Shown piece after piece: positions 24,057-33,068 of a stretch of DNA of 35,189 bases. Source of the DNA: Azospirillum humicireducens (GTDB lineage Bacteria; Pseudomonadota; Alphaproteobacteria; Azospirillales; Azospirillaceae); assembly GCF_001639105.2 (NCBI RefSeq), contig NZ_CP028902.1, forward strand, positions 3,350 through 38,538, given 5' to 3'. A program made the position numbers and the translations under genes. The notes under the pieces are model-generated. The model was not told where the DNA came from and searched no databases. It saw only the letters and a list, made by a program, of their open reading frames with translations. Within the stretch, counting starts at the first letter, position 1; the number at the start of each line of letters is the position of its first letter.

Positions 24057-24878
24057 ATGGCTACGGTTCCTGGGGGCAGCTACGACGACGTGAAGATCGG
24101 CGGCAATCACGCCGATCTTCTCGACGGCGGGCAGGGTAACGATTTGTTGCTGGGGGGCAACGGCGCGGACACCCTGCTCGGCGGCGATGGACATGACGCT
24201 CTGTTCGGGGGGAACGGTGCGGACGTGATCCATGGCGGCACCGCGGCGGATATGCTGCTGGGGGGTAACGGCAACGACATCATCGACGGCGGTTCGGGCG
24301 ACGACATCATCCTGGGGGGGAGCGGTGACGACGTTCTGATCGGCGGAGCCGGGCGCGACGTTCTGGACGGCGGCACCGGCGACGACGTGCTGTCCGGGGG
24401 GGACGGCAACGACATGCTGACCGGCGGCAAGGGTGACGACATCCTGGTCGGCGGCGGCCATGACGACATCCTTGACGGTGGCAAGGGCGACGACATCCTG
24501 CATGGCGGCACCGGCAACGACGTGCTGATCGGCGGCGACGGCGACGACACCCTGTTCGGCGACGACGGCAACGACCGTCTGGAAGGCGGCAAGGGCGACG
24601 ACCTGCTGTCCGGCGGCGCCGGGCACGACGTCTTCATCTTCTCCGGCGGCGGCGGCCAGGACGTGGTCCTGGATTTCAAGGCCGGCGAGGACGTGCTGCA
24701 GATCGCCCGCAACATCAACGGCCTGAAAGTGACCGACGCCGCCGATCTGGCCGCCCGCGTCACCGACCAGCATGGCGACGCCGTGATCGACCTCGGCCAT
24801 GGCGACAGCATCACGCTGAAGGGCGTCTCGGCTGCGGACATCCACAACCACCCGAACGACTTCTTCGTCATCCACTAA
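24057..24878 (+). CDS. Secreted RTX calcium-binding protein (NodO/ExpE1-like), 273 residues
   Basis: After 14 residues, 20 uninterrupted GGxGxDxLx nonapeptides occupy about residues 15-194; each pair of turns in such a beta-roll binds calcium. The remaining 80 residues (FSGGGGQDVVLDFKAGEDVL... ending NDFFVIH) match the C-terminal type I secretion signal domain of RTX proteins. There is no N-terminal signal peptide and no protease, lipase or adhesin domain. The start has AAGGAG ten bases upstream. The nearby ABC-HlyD pair is the likely exporter. Size and composition resemble NodO of Rhizobium leguminosarum and ExpE1/WgeA of S. meliloti. Function is inferred: an extracellular calcium-binding matrix or polysaccharide-associated protein. 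Confidence 0.93.
   Translation: MATVPGGSYDDVKIGGNHADLLDGGQGNDLLLGGNGADTLLGGDGHDALFGGNGADVIHGGTAADMLLGGNGNDIIDGGSGDDIILGGSGDDVLIGGAGRDVLDGGTGDDVLSGGDGNDMLTGGKGDDILVGGGHDDILDGGKGDDILHGGTGNDVLIGGDGDDTLFGDDGNDRLEGGKGDDLLSGGAGHDVFIFSGGGGQDVVLDFKAGEDVLQIARNINGLKVTDAADLAARVTDQHGDAVIDLGHGDSITLKGVSAADIHNHPNDFFVIH
24099..24638 (+). repeat. 20 tandem RTX nonapeptide units (27-bp coding repeats)
   Basis: The units range from GGNHADLLD to GGAGHDVFI; two depart from the consensus (GGTAADMLL, GDDGNDRLE). In the first half many glycine pairs are written GGG GGG or similar, giving G-runs of six or seven at 24152-24157, 24207-24212, 24260-24265, 24314-24320 and 24396-24402. In the second half the glycines use GGC and these runs are absent. 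Confidence 0.9.
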
Positions 24879-24925
24879 CCGGGCACCGATCGAGCTGAGC
24901 TTTCAAAGCGACGCCCGAGAGGGAC

Positions 24926-24963
24926 GGACCGGTGGTGTGAAGGCCGCCGCCGGTCCCCCTTTG
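24926..24963 (+). terminator. Terminator-like hairpin after the RTX gene
   Basis: GGACCGGTGGTG (24926-24937) pairs with CGCCGCCGGTCC (24945-24956) through ten Watson-Crick and two G-T(U) pairs, with a 7-base loop. It is followed by CCC and only three T, so termination may be partial. That would allow high RTX expression with lower read-through into the glycan genes starting at 25010. Confidence 0.5.
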
Positions 24964-25009
24964 CCTGAGTTCCGCCTTTCAAACCACCGACGCTGCCGGA
25001 ATCCAATCC

Positions 25010-27289
25010 ATGACCGTCATCGCCGTCCTGCCGAATTCGGTGTCGATCGCCCCCGCCCAACGTCTGGCACTGGGCCGCCGCTTCCTCCTCGTCGCCTGGA
25101 CGATGGATGGCGCGGCCGATGCCGTCGGTTCGATCACGCCGAGCGTCGATGGCGAGCCGGTGCGTCCGCCCTTCACCACCCTGACCATCGACAGCGGCTG
25201 GGGCGCCCGCCGCGTCCTGTCGATCCTGCCGGCACCGCGCGACCCGCGGATGCCCATCCATTTCATCGCCAACAACCGCGTGATCGCCGAGCTTCGCACC
25301 GAATCCGGTGCCGCCGACCTTGATCCCGCCGGGCTGTTGGGCAGCCTGGAGGGTGCCGGGCGGCTGCGGGTGTTGCGCTTCCTCTTCGATTTCGCCTGCT
25401 CCACCCCGGCGCTGCGCCGCGATGCCGCGTTCGCCGCGCTGTGCCGCCGGCTGGTGCTCGACCGTGCGGCAGAGCCGGCGATGCTGGCGGTCCGCGCGAC
25501 GGCGGGCGGCGGCCTGCTGCTGTGCGCCGGGGTGCTGTCCGGCCGCTTCGGGGCCATCACCGGTCTGGTGGTGCTGTCCCCCGATGCGGTGGCGCGGGCG
25601 CCCTTCGACGCCTGCATCGGCGCCGATCCGGCGGGGCAAGGGCGCATCGCCTTCGATCTGCTGATCGACCGCGGGCTGTGCGCGCCGGGCAACCTGCTGG
25701 TGGTGCTGGGCGCCAACGGCGTCGCCTGCCGCCGCTTCCCCGAGGAAGGCACCGGTCTGCCGACCCTGACCGACCGGCTGAACGCCCGCCCCGACACGCC
25801 GGCCGCGCTCCGTCATTACCTGTTGTCCTGCCTCGCCAAGCGTGGCCGCAGCGATGCGTCGGCCGCGTCGGCGGTCAGCGAACTGCAGGCGTTGGCCCCG
25901 CTGCCGCGCCGTCAGGCCGCCGACGCCAGGCGGCCGATCGGCGCCTCGCTCGATCTGGCGGTTCCCACGGCTGACGGCGGTCTGTTCCTCTCCGGCTGGC
26001 TGCATGATCCGCATGGGCTGGCGACGGAACTGGCGGTCCACACCCCCTTCGGCGGCGAACGCCGGGTGGAGCGCTTGCCGCACCGCTTCCCGCGCGAGGA
26101 TGTCGCCAAGCTCTATGGCATCAACGGCATCGACCGCAGCGGCTTCGTCATCCATCTGCCGGGGATTCCCGAACCGGCGGAGGCGCTTCAGGTGACGGCG
26201 GAGCTTCGGCTGGCGTCCGGCGGCGCGCTGCGCCTCGTCCCGCCGCCGCGACCGCGCGCTGATGCCGACGCCCGCGCCGCCGTGCTGGGCAGCCTGCCGC
26301 CGCGCTTCGCCACGCCCGAACTGCTGGAGACCGTCATCGGCCCGGCCGTCGCCCCGCTGCACGCCGCCCATCTCGCCACCCGCGGCGAACCGGAACTGGT
26401 CGTCTATGGCGAGCGCAAGGCCAAGCCCGCGGTGTCGGTCATCATCCCGCTCTATCGCACGCTGGAGTTCCTGCGCTTCCAGATATCCAGCTTCGCCACC
26501 GACCAGGATATGGCCGATGCGGAGCTGGTCTTCGTGCTCGACAGCCCGGAGCAGCGCGACGAGGTGGTGCATCTGCTGCGCGGCTTCCATGGCCTCTACG
26601 GCCAGCCGATGCTGCTGCTGGTGCAGAGCGCCAATTACGGCTATTCGGCCGCCAACAATGCCGGCGTGGCCGTGGCCCGCGCCAACCGCCTGCTGCTTCT
26701 CAATTCCGACGTGGTGCCCGACCGCGCCGGCTGGCTGCCGCAGCTGGTCGCGGCCCTGGAGGAGCGTCCCGGCATCGGCGCGGTCGGACCGAAGCTGCTG
26801 TTCGACGACGACAGCCTTCAGCATGCCGGCCTCTACTTCGACCGCGACCTGCAGGGCGCCTGGTACAACCATCACTACTTCAAGGGCCTGCCGCGCGACT
26901 TCGCCGCCGCCTGCCGCCCGCGCCCGGTTCCCGGCGTCACCGGCGCCTGCCTGCTGACCACGCGCGCCGCCTACACCGCTGCCGGCGGCTTGTGCGAAGA
27001 CTACATCATCGGCGACTTCGAGGATTCGGACCTCTGTCTGCGCATCCGCGGCCAGGGTCTCGACATCCGCTATGCCCCGTCGGTCGAACTTTACCATCTG
27101 GAACGCCGCTCCATCGGCCGGCACCAGGGTTACACCCGCGGAGTCGCCTCCGAATACAACCGCTGGCTCCATGGCCGCCGCTGGGCCGACCGCATGGCCG
27201 AACTGATGGCGCGCGACTGGTGCGCCGACGACGAGGCACACCCCTCCAGGACCGGCAGCAGCCGCAAGACAGCACAGGTGACCCGATGA
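25010..27289 (+). CDS. Glycosyltransferase family 2 protein with N-terminal extension and GW-D domain
   Basis: 759 residues. The first 300 are not recognised. A small domain at about 318-400 contains GLFLSGWLHDPHG, matching a domain seen again at 29495 and 34363. The C-terminal GT2 (about 473-759) is complete: VSVIIPLYRT, the metal-binding NSD at about 565-567 (LLLNSDVVPDRAGW), PGVTGACLLTTRAAY and the catalytic-base region GDFEDSDLCLRIRGQG. It should transfer a sugar from a nucleotide-sugar to a growing glycan at the cytoplasmic face. The start at 25010 lacks a strong ribosome site. The stop overlaps the methyltransferase start (ATGA). First gene of the glycan operon. Confidence 0.85.
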   Translation: MTVIAVLPNSVSIAPAQRLALGRRFLLVAWTMDGAADAVGSITPSVDGEPVRPPFTTLTIDSGWGARRVLSILPAPRDPRMPIHFIANNRVIAELRTESGAADLDPAGLLGSLEGAGRLRVLRFLFDFACSTPALRRDAAFAALCRRLVLDRAAEPAMLAVRATAGGGLLLCAGVLSGRFGAITGLVVLSPDAVARAPFDACIGADPAGQGRIAFDLLIDRGLCAPGNLLVVLGANGVACRRFPEEGTGLPTLTDRLNARPDTPAALRHYLLSCLAKRGRSDASAASAVSELQALAPLPRRQAADARRPIGASLDLAVPTADGGLFLSGWLHDPHGLATELAVHTPFGGERRVERLPHRFPREDVAKLYGINGIDRSGFVIHLPGIPEPAEALQVTAELRLASGGALRLVPPPRPRADADARAAVLGSLPPRFATPELLETVIGPAVAPLHAAHLATRGEPELVVYGERKAKPAVSVIIPLYRTLEFLRFQISSFATDQDMADAELVFVLDSPEQRDEVVHLLRGFHGLYGQPMLLLVQSANYGYSAANNAGVAVARANRLLLLNSDVVPDRAGWLPQLVAALEERPGIGAVGPKLLFDDDSLQHAGLYFDRDLQGAWYNHHYFKGLPRDFAAACRPRPVPGVTGACLLTTRAAYTAAGGLCEDYIIGDFEDSDLCLRIRGQGLDIRYAPSVELYHLERRSIGRHQGYTRGVASEYNRWLHGRRWADRMAELMARDWCADDEAHPSRTGSSRKTAQVTR

Positions 27290-28113
27290 ACGCGATTCTG
27301 CCGACCCCGCAGCTTGCCGTCCTGCGCCGCCAGACCGATCCGCGGCTGGAATGGCTCTGCGCCCAGATCGCGCGCAACCGCTTCCTGCCGGTGCCGCCGC
27401 CCGAACTGCATTTCATCGGCGACGGCGATTTCCGCGCAATCGGGGCGGAGTTCCTGCGCCATTTCGTCCGTCTCGGCGGCCTGCGCCCCGACCACACGGT
27501 GCTGGAGATCGGCTGCGGCGTCGGCCGCATGGCGCTCCCGCTGACGCAGTATCTGGACGGGTCCTACGACGGCATCGACATCGTGCTGGACGGCATCCGC
27601 TGGTGCGCCTCGACCATCACGCCGGCCTATCCGGAATTCCGCTTCCACCATCTCGACGTCGCCAACGGCCTGTACAATCCCGACGGCCGGATCGAGGGGG
27701 AGACGGCGACGCTGCCCTTCAAGGCGAGCGCTTATGACTTCGTCATCCTGACCTCGGTCATCACCCACCTGCGCACGGCAGATACCGAGCGTTACGCGGC
27801 GGAGATCGCGCGGGTGCTGAAGCCGGGCGGGCGCTGCTTCCTCAGCCTGTTCCTGGCCGATGCCGCCGCGCGCGCCGGCATTGCCAAGGGCACCGCTCGC
27901 CCGGCCTTCCGTGACGCGCCGGGCGTGGAGTTGCTGGCAGATCCGGAGCATCCCAACGCCGCCGTCGCCTATGACGAAGAGTTCCTGCTCGACCGCTTCG
28001 CCGCCCATGGCCTGCGCCCCGCCCGCGCCGTGATGCGCGGTCATTGGAGCGGCCAGCGCGAGGCCGAGAATTTCCAGGATCTGCTGGTTCTGGAGAAGGG
28101 GACCGCGCCATGA
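27286..28113 (+). CDS. Class I SAM-dependent methyltransferase
   Basis: 275 residues. Rossmann-fold motif I is VLEIGCGVGRMALPL (about 82-96), with YDGIDIVLDGIRWC as motif II and VLKPGGRCFLSLFL as the post-motif strand. The N-terminal 75 residues (LEWLCAQIARNRFLPVPPPE) suit a substrate-binding cap. Within a run of glycosyltransferases the likely acceptor is a sugar residue or lipid-linked glycan, but the position methylated is not shown by the sequence. It starts at an ATGA overlap with the GT2 gene and ends in an ATGA overlap with the GT4 gene. Confidence 0.88.
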   Translation: MNAILPTPQLAVLRRQTDPRLEWLCAQIARNRFLPVPPPELHFIGDGDFRAIGAEFLRHFVRLGGLRPDHTVLEIGCGVGRMALPLTQYLDGSYDGIDIVLDGIRWCASTITPAYPEFRFHHLDVANGLYNPDGRIEGETATLPFKASAYDFVILTSVITHLRTADTERYAAEIARVLKPGGRCFLSLFLADAAARAGIAKGTARPAFRDAPGVELLADPEHPNAAVAYDEEFLLDRFAAHGLRPARAVMRGHWSGQREAENFQDLLVLEKGTAP

Positions 28114-29498
28114 GCCGGCGCCGCCTTCCGCTGCTCCCCGCCAATCAGGCCGCCCGTCCCGCTCCGCGCCAGCCGGCGCGTCCGCTGGTGGCCGCCCGGC
28201 CGCCGCGGGTGCTGCTGATCGCGCACAACCACCCGAGCCTGCATCCCGGCGGCACCGAGATCTTCGCGCACGAGCTGTTCGGCGGCCTGAAGGCTGCCGG
28301 CGCCGAGTGCCTGTTCCTGGCCTGCACCAACGACATCCACCGCGCGCCGCGCCCCGGCACCGGCTTCCAGACGCTGGGCCGCAGCGCCGACGAGGTGCTG
28401 CTGTGGGCCGGTCATTTCGACCATTTCCACCAGAGCCAGATCGACCTGCACGGGCTGGTCCCCGACCTGTCGAACCTGCTGCGCGCCTTCCGGCCGGACA
28501 TCGTGCATGTGCATCACACGCTGCTGCTGGGCGTGGAGATGCTGTTCCTGATCCGCCGTGTCTGCCCGGATGCCAAGATCGTCTACACCCTGCACGACTA
28601 TTACCCGATCTGCGCCAATGACGGACAGATGGTCACCCCGCCGCGCGGCGAGGACGGGACGCGCACGCTCTGCACCAGGGCGTCGCCGGACGCCTGCCGC
28701 CGCTGCTTCCCCGACCGGCCGGCCGACCAGTTCCTGCTGCGCGAGAAGCACATCAAGGCGATGTTCGGGTTGGTCGACCGCTTCCTGGCGCCCAGCCGCT
28801 TTCTGCGCGACCGCTATGTCGCCTGGGGTCTCGATCCCGCCCGGATCGAGGTGATGGCGAACAGCCGCCCCACCGTGGATCCTGCCCCGGCGCGCGACCT
28901 CGCCCCCGGTGCGGCACGCGACGCCTTCGCTTATTTCGGCAACCTGAACCCGTTCAAGGGCGTCACCGTGGCGCTCGATGCCATCGCCCGTATGGCGCGC
29001 CAGGGGCTTTCCCCGTCGCTGGCCGTCCATGGCGGTAGCCTGTACCAGACGCCGGAGTTCCGCCAGCGCGTGGCCGACGGCTTCGAGGCGGCGCGCGGTC
29101 TCGCCACCGCCCATGGCCCCTACCGGCCGCAGGAGATGCCGGCGTTGATGGCCGCCGCCGACTGGGTGGTGATGCCGTCGATCTGGTGGGAGAACGCGCC
29201 CCTGGTGATCCAGGAGGCCTTCCAGCACCGCCGCCCGGTCATCGTCAGCGGCATCGGCGGCATGGCGGAGGCGGTACGCGACGGTGTCGACGGCCTGCAT
29301 GTCTGCCCCAACGACCCCGTTGACCTCGCCCGCGTCATGACCCGCGCCATGACCGAACCCGGCCTGTGGGAGCGGTTGTCGGCCAACATCCCCGCCGTCC
29401 GCCCGACGGAGGAGGCCGCATCGCTCCACCTCGCGCTCTACGGCGAACTGCTCTCACCAACGCCCGCCGCTCTTATCCAGGGGAACCGCACCCGATGA
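28110..29498 (+). CDS. Glycosyltransferase family 4 (GT-B fold), first copy
   Basis: 462 residues. A basic N-terminus (MSRRRLPLLPANQ) precedes the GT-B N-domain with the glycine-rich loop HNHPSLHPGGTEIFAHELF, VHVHHTLLLG and TLHDYYPIC. A cysteine cluster C-x7-C-x2-C (LCTRASPDACRRCFP) follows. The C-domain has FGNLNPFKGV (donor phosphate loop region) and the E-x7-E type segment SIWWENAPLVIQEAF. It is a retaining sugar transferase by family. The start at 28110 overlaps the methyltransferase stop, and the stop overlaps the next gene (ATGA). It is clearly paralogous to the GT4 at 31755. Confidence 0.92.
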   Translation: MSRRRLPLLPANQAARPAPRQPARPLVAARPPRVLLIAHNHPSLHPGGTEIFAHELFGGLKAAGAECLFLACTNDIHRAPRPGTGFQTLGRSADEVLLWAGHFDHFHQSQIDLHGLVPDLSNLLRAFRPDIVHVHHTLLLGVEMLFLIRRVCPDAKIVYTLHDYYPICANDGQMVTPPRGEDGTRTLCTRASPDACRRCFPDRPADQFLLREKHIKAMFGLVDRFLAPSRFLRDRYVAWGLDPARIEVMANSRPTVDPAPARDLAPGAARDAFAYFGNLNPFKGVTVALDAIARMARQGLSPSLAVHGGSLYQTPEFRQRVADGFEAARGLATAHGPYRPQEMPALMAAADWVVMPSIWWENAPLVIQEAFQHRRPVIVSGIGGMAEAVRDGVDGLHVCPNDPVDLARVMTRAMTEPGLWERLSANIPAVRPTEEAASLHLALYGELLSPTPAALIQGNRTR

Positions 29499-31702
29499 AG
29501 GACCGCAGCACCAAGGCCGACGTCACTGCCGCCGTCCTGCTGGACGAGGACACTCTGATGCTGTTCGGCGCCATCGACCAGCCCCTGCCGGCCGACAGCG
29601 TGGTGATGCTCGACGGCATGATCGACGGGCGTTTCCGTGGCGGCTGCTGGGTCGACGGAGCGGGGGAGCGCTGGTTCCTGGGCGCCATCCGCGTCACCGG
29701 GCTGGCCCACATGCGCCCGTCCCGCATCGAGATCGAGGATGCCCAGGGCAAGCATCTGCTGCTGCCCCGCCTGTCGAACGTCCGTACCAACCCGGCTCAT
29801 CTGGTCGCCGCCTTGCGCGAGGTGCAGCCGCAGTCGCTCGACACTGCATTGGATGTCGCCGTGACCCTGCTGTCCGGCCCGGCGATGGGACAGGGCGAAG
29901 CGGGGGAGGGCCACCGCCGCACCCGCCTGCTGTCCGGCTTGGCGCATGAGGCGTCCCGCCCGGATGGCTTCGCCGAGGTGCTGGGCCGCTTCCGCGACGG
30001 CGCGCTGATGGTGCAGGGCTGGTCGCACGGCTTTCCGGCCGGCGCCGCCCATGTGTTGCCCCATGTGCTGGTCGAGGCCGAGGAACTGCGTCCCCACGCC
30101 ATCGCCGCTGCCCCGTTCCACCGTCCGGACCTGCCCGACGATGCCGCCGGCCTGCTGACGGTTCTGGAAGGGCCGGTCGCCCCTCCCGACAGTATCCGCC
30201 GCATCCATTTCCGCGCCGCCGACGGCTGGCGCCATCTGGCGATCTTCGAGCATCGGCAGCTTCTGGCCGACGGCGTCGCCTCCGCCCATGCCCGCGACAT
30301 GCTGGGCCAACTGCAGGGAGATGCCGCCCGCCGCGGCATCGCCGCCGCCATCGCCGCCCGCTACAACGGGGTCGAGACGGTGTCGCAGCTGCAGGCGCCG
30401 GTGCGCATGGGGCTGGACATGGCGGTGCGGGTGCCGGGCGCCGGCCTGTTCGTCTGCGGCTGGCTGCTCGACCCCACCCAGGCGGTGCGGGCGGTGACGG
30501 TGAAGTGCGGCGGCATGACGGCGCGGCTGGACGCCGACTGGTCGCGGCTGGCCCGCAAGGACGTGTCCGACGCCTTCGCCCATGACCCGCTGTTCTCCGG
30601 ACGCCTGATGCCGGGCAACGACGCTCACGGCTTCACCGCCTTCGCCCGCGAGCCGGCCGGCATCGCCGCCGACGCCGAATTCCACCTGGAACTGACGCTC
30701 GCCGACGGCATCGCCTTCCTGCCGCTGCCCTGCCAGCCGCCGACCGGCGATTCGCTGCGCCGGATGCTGGGGGCGGTCAATCCCGACAGCCCGGCCATCG
30801 ACGGCATCGTCTCCACCCACCTTGGGCCGATGCTGCGTTGCGCGGCGTCCGGTCGTGAAGCGTCGTCCTCCGTCCTGCATCCGATGGGCCGCGCGCTGAG
30901 GAGTCCGCGCGTGTCGGTGGTTCTTCCGGTCTGCGACGGTCGTCAGGATGTCGACCTCAACCTCGCCCGCATGGCGAACGACCCGGACTTCGCCGAGGCG
31001 GAGATCCTGGTGGTGGCCGGCGCCGGCACCCATGAGCGGCTGGCCGGCATGGTCCGGCAGGCCGCCGGCTTCTACCGTCTGGCGGTCGGCTTCGTCGCCG
31101 CGCCCACGGCAGCCGATCCGTTCGAGGCGGTGGCGGCATCGCTGCCGCATGCGCGGGCCGACCGTGTCCTGCTGCTGTCGCCGTCGGTGCTGCCGACCGA
31201 GCGCGGCTGGCTGTCGGCACTGGAACGGGCGATCCGCAAGCCGAACGCCGTCGGCTCCGCCGCGCTGGCGCCGGTGATGGTCAGCCCGACCCTGCTGTAC
31301 GAGGACCATTCGGTCCGCTTCGCCGGCATCGTCGCCGTGGAGGGGCCGGGCGGCACGATCACCTACGAACGCCGCTTCGTCGGCTATCCGCGCGATTGGC
31401 TGAAGGAACAGGAGGCTGCGGCGGTCGATGCCGCCTCCGCCGACTGCGCCCTGCTGCCGCGCGAGCTTTTGGCCCGCGCCATGGCCGAGGGTGGCCGCTA
31501 TCTCGGGCTGGAGCCGAAGGGGCTGGATTTGTGCCTGCGGGTGCGGGCGGCCGGCGGTTCCTGCCTGTGGCTGCCGAAGGTCCGGCTGGTGGCGCTCGAC
31601 GAGCAGTCCCACCACGCCCGCGACCCCCGGCTGGAGCGCATGAGCGCCCTGGTCGACGAATGGAGCTTCGCGGAGCGCTGGAAGGCGTCGATCGCGGCTT
31701 AA
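29495..31702 (+). CDS. GT2-like protein lacking catalytic residues (pseudo-glycosyltransferase), with GW-D domain
   Basis: 735 residues with the same layout as the GT2 at 25010: unrecognised N-terminal half, a GW-D domain (GLFVCGWLLDPTQ, about 310-400), then a GT2-like C-terminal region beginning VSVVLPVCDG at about 473. The metal-binding position that reads LLLLNSD in the active paralogue reads LLLLSPS here (about 559-565), and the FEDSDLCLR base region reads LEPKGLDLCLR (about 670). With both acidic sites gone it is unlikely to transfer sugar by the usual mechanism. It has intact length and no frame damage, so it is probably a structural or regulatory partner. It starts in an ATGA overlap with the preceding GT4 gene; an AGGGGA ribosome site lies upstream. 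Confidence 0.8.
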   Translation: MKDRSTKADVTAAVLLDEDTLMLFGAIDQPLPADSVVMLDGMIDGRFRGGCWVDGAGERWFLGAIRVTGLAHMRPSRIEIEDAQGKHLLLPRLSNVRTNPAHLVAALREVQPQSLDTALDVAVTLLSGPAMGQGEAGEGHRRTRLLSGLAHEASRPDGFAEVLGRFRDGALMVQGWSHGFPAGAAHVLPHVLVEAEELRPHAIAAAPFHRPDLPDDAAGLLTVLEGPVAPPDSIRRIHFRAADGWRHLAIFEHRQLLADGVASAHARDMLGQLQGDAARRGIAAAIAARYNGVETVSQLQAPVRMGLDMAVRVPGAGLFVCGWLLDPTQAVRAVTVKCGGMTARLDADWSRLARKDVSDAFAHDPLFSGRLMPGNDAHGFTAFAREPAGIAADAEFHLELTLADGIAFLPLPCQPPTGDSLRRMLGAVNPDSPAIDGIVSTHLGPMLRCAASGREASSSVLHPMGRALRSPRVSVVLPVCDGRQDVDLNLARMANDPDFAEAEILVVAGAGTHERLAGMVRQAAGFYRLAVGFVAAPTAADPFEAVAASLPHARADRVLLLSPSVLPTERGWLSALERAIRKPNAVGSAALAPVMVSPTLLYEDHSVRFAGIVAVEGPGGTITYERRFVGYPRDWLKEQEAAAVDAASADCALLPRELLARAMAEGGRYLGLEPKGLDLCLRVRAAGGSCLWLPKVRLVALDEQSHHARDPRLERMSALVDEWSFAERWKASIAA

Positions 31703-31754
31703 TGCATCGCTTCTTCAACCACTTCCCCTCTCCGCCCCGGAAAACGGTCACCCG

Positions 31755-33068
31755 ATGAGCAAGACCAAGCGCGCGCTGATCATCAGCCATGGCCACCCCT
31801 CCTTCTCGCTGGGCGGGGGTGAGGTCGCCTCCTACAACCTGCACAACGGCCTGCACGATCTGCCGGGCTGGGAAAGCCATTATTTGGCCCGCGTGGCGCC
31901 GCCCATCGCCCAGCATCGCGGCTCCGCCCTGATGGCGCTTCGCCAGAAGGAACGGGAGGTGCTGTATTACGCCAACGACTACGACCATTTCCGACTGTCC
32001 AACCGCAACCTGCCGGGGTTGGAGAAGGACTTCGTCCGCTATGTCCGCGACCTTCAGCCGGATGTGGTGAACTTCCACCATTTCCTGGGGCTGGGGATCG
32101 AGACCATCCAGGCGGTGCGGCAGGCGCTGCCGCGCGTGCCCATCGTGGTGACGCTGCATGAATATCTGTCGATCTGCCACCACCATGGCCAGATGGTGAA
32201 GACCAGCCGCAATGCGCTGTGCTACCGCGCCAGCCCGGCCGACTGCGCCGGCTGCTTCCCCCACATCGGCGAGGCGGAGTTCTTCAAGCGCGAGCTGTTC
32301 CTGAAGACCTTCCTGGAGCAGGCGGACTTCTATGTCAGCCCGTCGAACTTCCTGATCGACCGCTATGTCGACTGGGGGTTGCCGCGCGAGAAGTTCCGCA
32401 TGATCGAGAACGGCCTGACCATCGAAGGCATCGCCCCGCCGCGCCCGGTCGCCCGCGGCGGCAAGCGCAACCGCTTCGCCTTCTTCGGCCAGCTGACCGA
32501 GTTCAAGGGCGCCCATCTGCTGGTGGAGGCGGTGTCGCGCCTCTCCGACAAGGCCTGGGGCGAGGACGGTGCGCTGATGATCTTCGGCGGCAACCTGGAA
32601 CGCCAGCCGGAGGCCTATCAGAAGCGCTTCAACGACGCGGTTGAGAAGGCTGGCGACCGGGTTCGCTTCTATGGCAGCTACCGCTCCGCCGAGCTGCCGG
32701 GCCTGATGAAGGACGTCGATTGGATGGTCATCCCGTCGATCTGGTGGGAGAACTCCCCCGTCGTCATCCAGGAGGCCTTCCTGCATGGCCGTCCGATCAT
32801 CGCCAGCAACATCGGCGGCATGGCGGAGAAGGTGACCCATGGCGTCGACGGCCTGCATTTCCGCAACGGCAGCGTCGAGGATCTGGTGGACCGCATGACG
32901 GAGGCGCTGACCTCGCCCGACCTGTGGGACCGCTTGCGCCTGCGCATCCGCCGCCCCATCGACCGCGCCGAATGCGCCCGCCAGCATGCGGAGCTGTTCG
33001 ACGCGCTGCTGGCCGCCGGCGGCGCCGCACCCTCCATCCCGGAACGCGCGGTGGCGCAACGTTCCTGA
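31755..33068 (+). CDS. Glycosyltransferase family 4 (GT-B fold), second copy
   Basis: 437 residues. N-domain loop HGHPSFSLGGGEVASYNL, then FHHFLGLGIETIQAV, TLHEYLSIC and the same cysteine cluster as the first copy (LCYRASPADCAGCFP). The C-domain has FGQLTEFKGAHLLVEAV and SIWWENSPVVIQEAF. It is a retaining sugar transferase by family. The two GT4 proteins align over their whole length by eye, so they arose by duplication; donor and acceptor may differ. The start follows the pseudo-GT2 by 52 bases, the largest gap within this operon so far, and has only a weak ribosome site (GGAAAACGG). Confidence 0.92.
   Translation: MSKTKRALIISHGHPSFSLGGGEVASYNLHNGLHDLPGWESHYLARVAPPIAQHRGSALMALRQKEREVLYYANDYDHFRLSNRNLPGLEKDFVRYVRDLQPDVVNFHHFLGLGIETIQAVRQALPRVPIVVTLHEYLSICHHHGQMVKTSRNALCYRASPADCAGCFPHIGEAEFFKRELFLKTFLEQADFYVSPSNFLIDRYVDWGLPREKFRMIENGLTIEGIAPPRPVARGGKRNRFAFFGQLTEFKGAHLLVEAVSRLSDKAWGEDGALMIFGGNLERQPEAYQKRFNDAVEKAGDRVRFYGSYRSAELPGLMKDVDWMVIPSIWWENSPVVIQEAFLHGRPIIASNIGGMAEKVTHGVDGLHFRNGSVEDLVDRMTEALTSPDLWDRLRLRIRRPIDRAECARQHAELFDALLAAGGAAPSIPERAVAQRS

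Noticed and set aside
24099..24638. Regular 27-bp repeats considered as a CRISPR or other DNA repeat array
   Set aside because: The periodicity is in coding frame and explained by RTX nonapeptides; there are no spacers or identical repeats.
24033..24875. Minus-strand frame with regular valine/alanine repeats
   Set aside because: The periodicity is only the RTX repeat read on the opposite strand.
24875..27241. A 788-codon minus-strand open frame
   Set aside because: It is antisense to the GT2 fusion gene and has shadow-type composition.
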